Positions 1-64,000 of a DNA stretch of 64,000 bases are shown one piece after another (positions within the stretch are counted from its first letter, which is position 1; every line of letters starts with the position of its first letter). The notes beneath the pieces are model-generated. The model had not been told where the DNA came from. It was given only the letters and a program-made list of their open reading frames with translations, and ran no database searches. The position numbers were made by a program, and so were the translations under genes. Source of the stretch: Acanthaster planci (Eukaryota > Echinodermata > Asteroidea > Valvatida > Acanthasteridae); the NCBI RefSeq assembly GCF_001949145.1, contig NW_019091440.1, positions 39,506 to 103,505 of the forward strand, read 5' to 3'.

Positions 1-39
1 TGTGACATATCTGTCGTCATCTGGTCTTTACGTTCTCAG

Positions 40-63217
<63,178 letters not shown>

Positions 63218-64000
63218 GTAGGGTTGCTCACTTTGGATTTCATCTCTTTTAAGTTGTACTTTTCTTCAGTTTTTCTACGTGGGCGTTTGTTTCATCATTC
63301 ACTCTGCCATTAGCCTATTCATTTTTCAGTGGGTTTTTTTTGGTATGTTGGTCTGGGTTTTCTGGGGGGGCGTGAGACATCAAATGGTGATGGGATAAGC
63401 AGAAGAGATCAATATTTTTTTAGACTTATGACAGAGTTTTGTTGTGTGCAGGAGTTGATAAAGAAAAAATTGGATTCCTTTCATTTCGGGCAAATATGTT
63501 TTGGCTATACATTGCTGTTTGTAAAAAAACTCAACAAGCTTGCGACTCGGTGTCTCACAAAGAAAAAATAAAGTTGGAAAATGGAAATACTTTTTAATTC
63601 CACCTCGAGACAGAAGTAGAAAAGCCAAAGTCTTTGATTTTTTGGGAGGGGGTTAGAATTCACTATCAGTGCATGTATTTTTCAGTTTAATTTCAAATCG
63701 AACCACAGTCCCCTGGAAAGTGCTCTGATAGAGTGTCCAACCACTAGACTGCCAATCTTACCGGTTTAAATCTCAAGCGGCACTGGTCACTGACACAAAT
63801 TACTCAAGTATGTTTCAACACTTGGCTTTGTCCTTCTCCAGTGTACGACCAGCGTCTAATGTAGATGCCGTTGGTTCATGTTTGTATTTCTTATGGGGGG
63901 CACTAGCTTTCAGTGGTGTGGTTTTTGGGGGACAACTTTATGTTAGTATTGTTCAGTACCCATTCCTCCGTTTTTTAGTGGCGGGGGGGGGGGGGGGGGG
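63218..64000. other. 3' intron sequence with terminal poly-G
   Basis: No exon, RNA gene or named repeat recognised. The window ends in an 18-base G run preceded by GGC, which may be real or a sequencing artefact at a contig end. Confidence 0.6.

Noticed and set aside
63983-64000. Terminal poly-G as a biological signal
   Set aside because: It coincides with the window edge and may be a sequencing or assembly effect.

Overview
The window is eukaryotic. It holds one very large, intron-rich gene on the + strand, cut by both window edges. I place 68 coding exons between 40 and 63217. Each is bounded by AG/GT-type splice signals (one probable GC donor) and keeps one open reading frame of 10,815 coding bases, about 3,605 codons. 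Small exons, introns of 0.2-2.3 kb, GC-rich codons in AT-richer introns, MITEs, tRNA-derived SINEs and a CR1/L2-like LINE tail suggest an invertebrate animal. A marine deuterostome (echinoderm or amphioxus type) is my guess, not something the sequence proves. The gene has no start codon, signal peptide, stop codon or poly(A) signal in view.

The protein is a chain of MAM domains (meprin/A5/mu family, extracellular beta-sandwich adhesion modules of about 160-170 residues): 21 complete and the first third of a 22nd. Each runs CDFE - CGW - DDFDW - TGP..DHT (exon A), then GYYMYIE - CL.FWYHMYG - W (exons B/C), then IVFEG - GDIAIDDI - C (exon D). I see no LDL-receptor-A, EGF, CUB, protease or transmembrane segment, so it is a MAM-only stretch of a giant secreted or membrane-anchored protein. 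Known multi-MAM families are MALRD1, zonadhesin and apical endosomal glycoprotein, but I cannot name an orthologue.

Layout: MAM 1-4 (40-11038); a 66-bp Pro/Thr linker exon (11428-11493); MAM 5-10 (12422-26993); MAM 11-16 (27489-44793); MAM 17-22 (45223-63217, last one partial). Motifs, exon D lengths and intron positions show that MAM 5-22 is a six-domain block repeated three times: 5/11/17, 6/12/18, 7/13/19, 8/14/20, 9/15/21 and 10/16/22 correspond. This period-six architecture is the main discovery of the window.

The introns carry the mobile and repeated DNA: three copies of a palindromic TA-flanked MITE, a 649-bp pogo/Tigger-like element, a second fold-back MITE, two SINE families (one tandemly triplicated), a LINE 3' fragment, several minisatellites, an 88-nt near-perfect hairpin, an antisense THAP-like zinc-finger fragment, an inverted pair of a 0.55-kb repeat 40 kb apart, and a 554-base assembly gap at 24524-25077.
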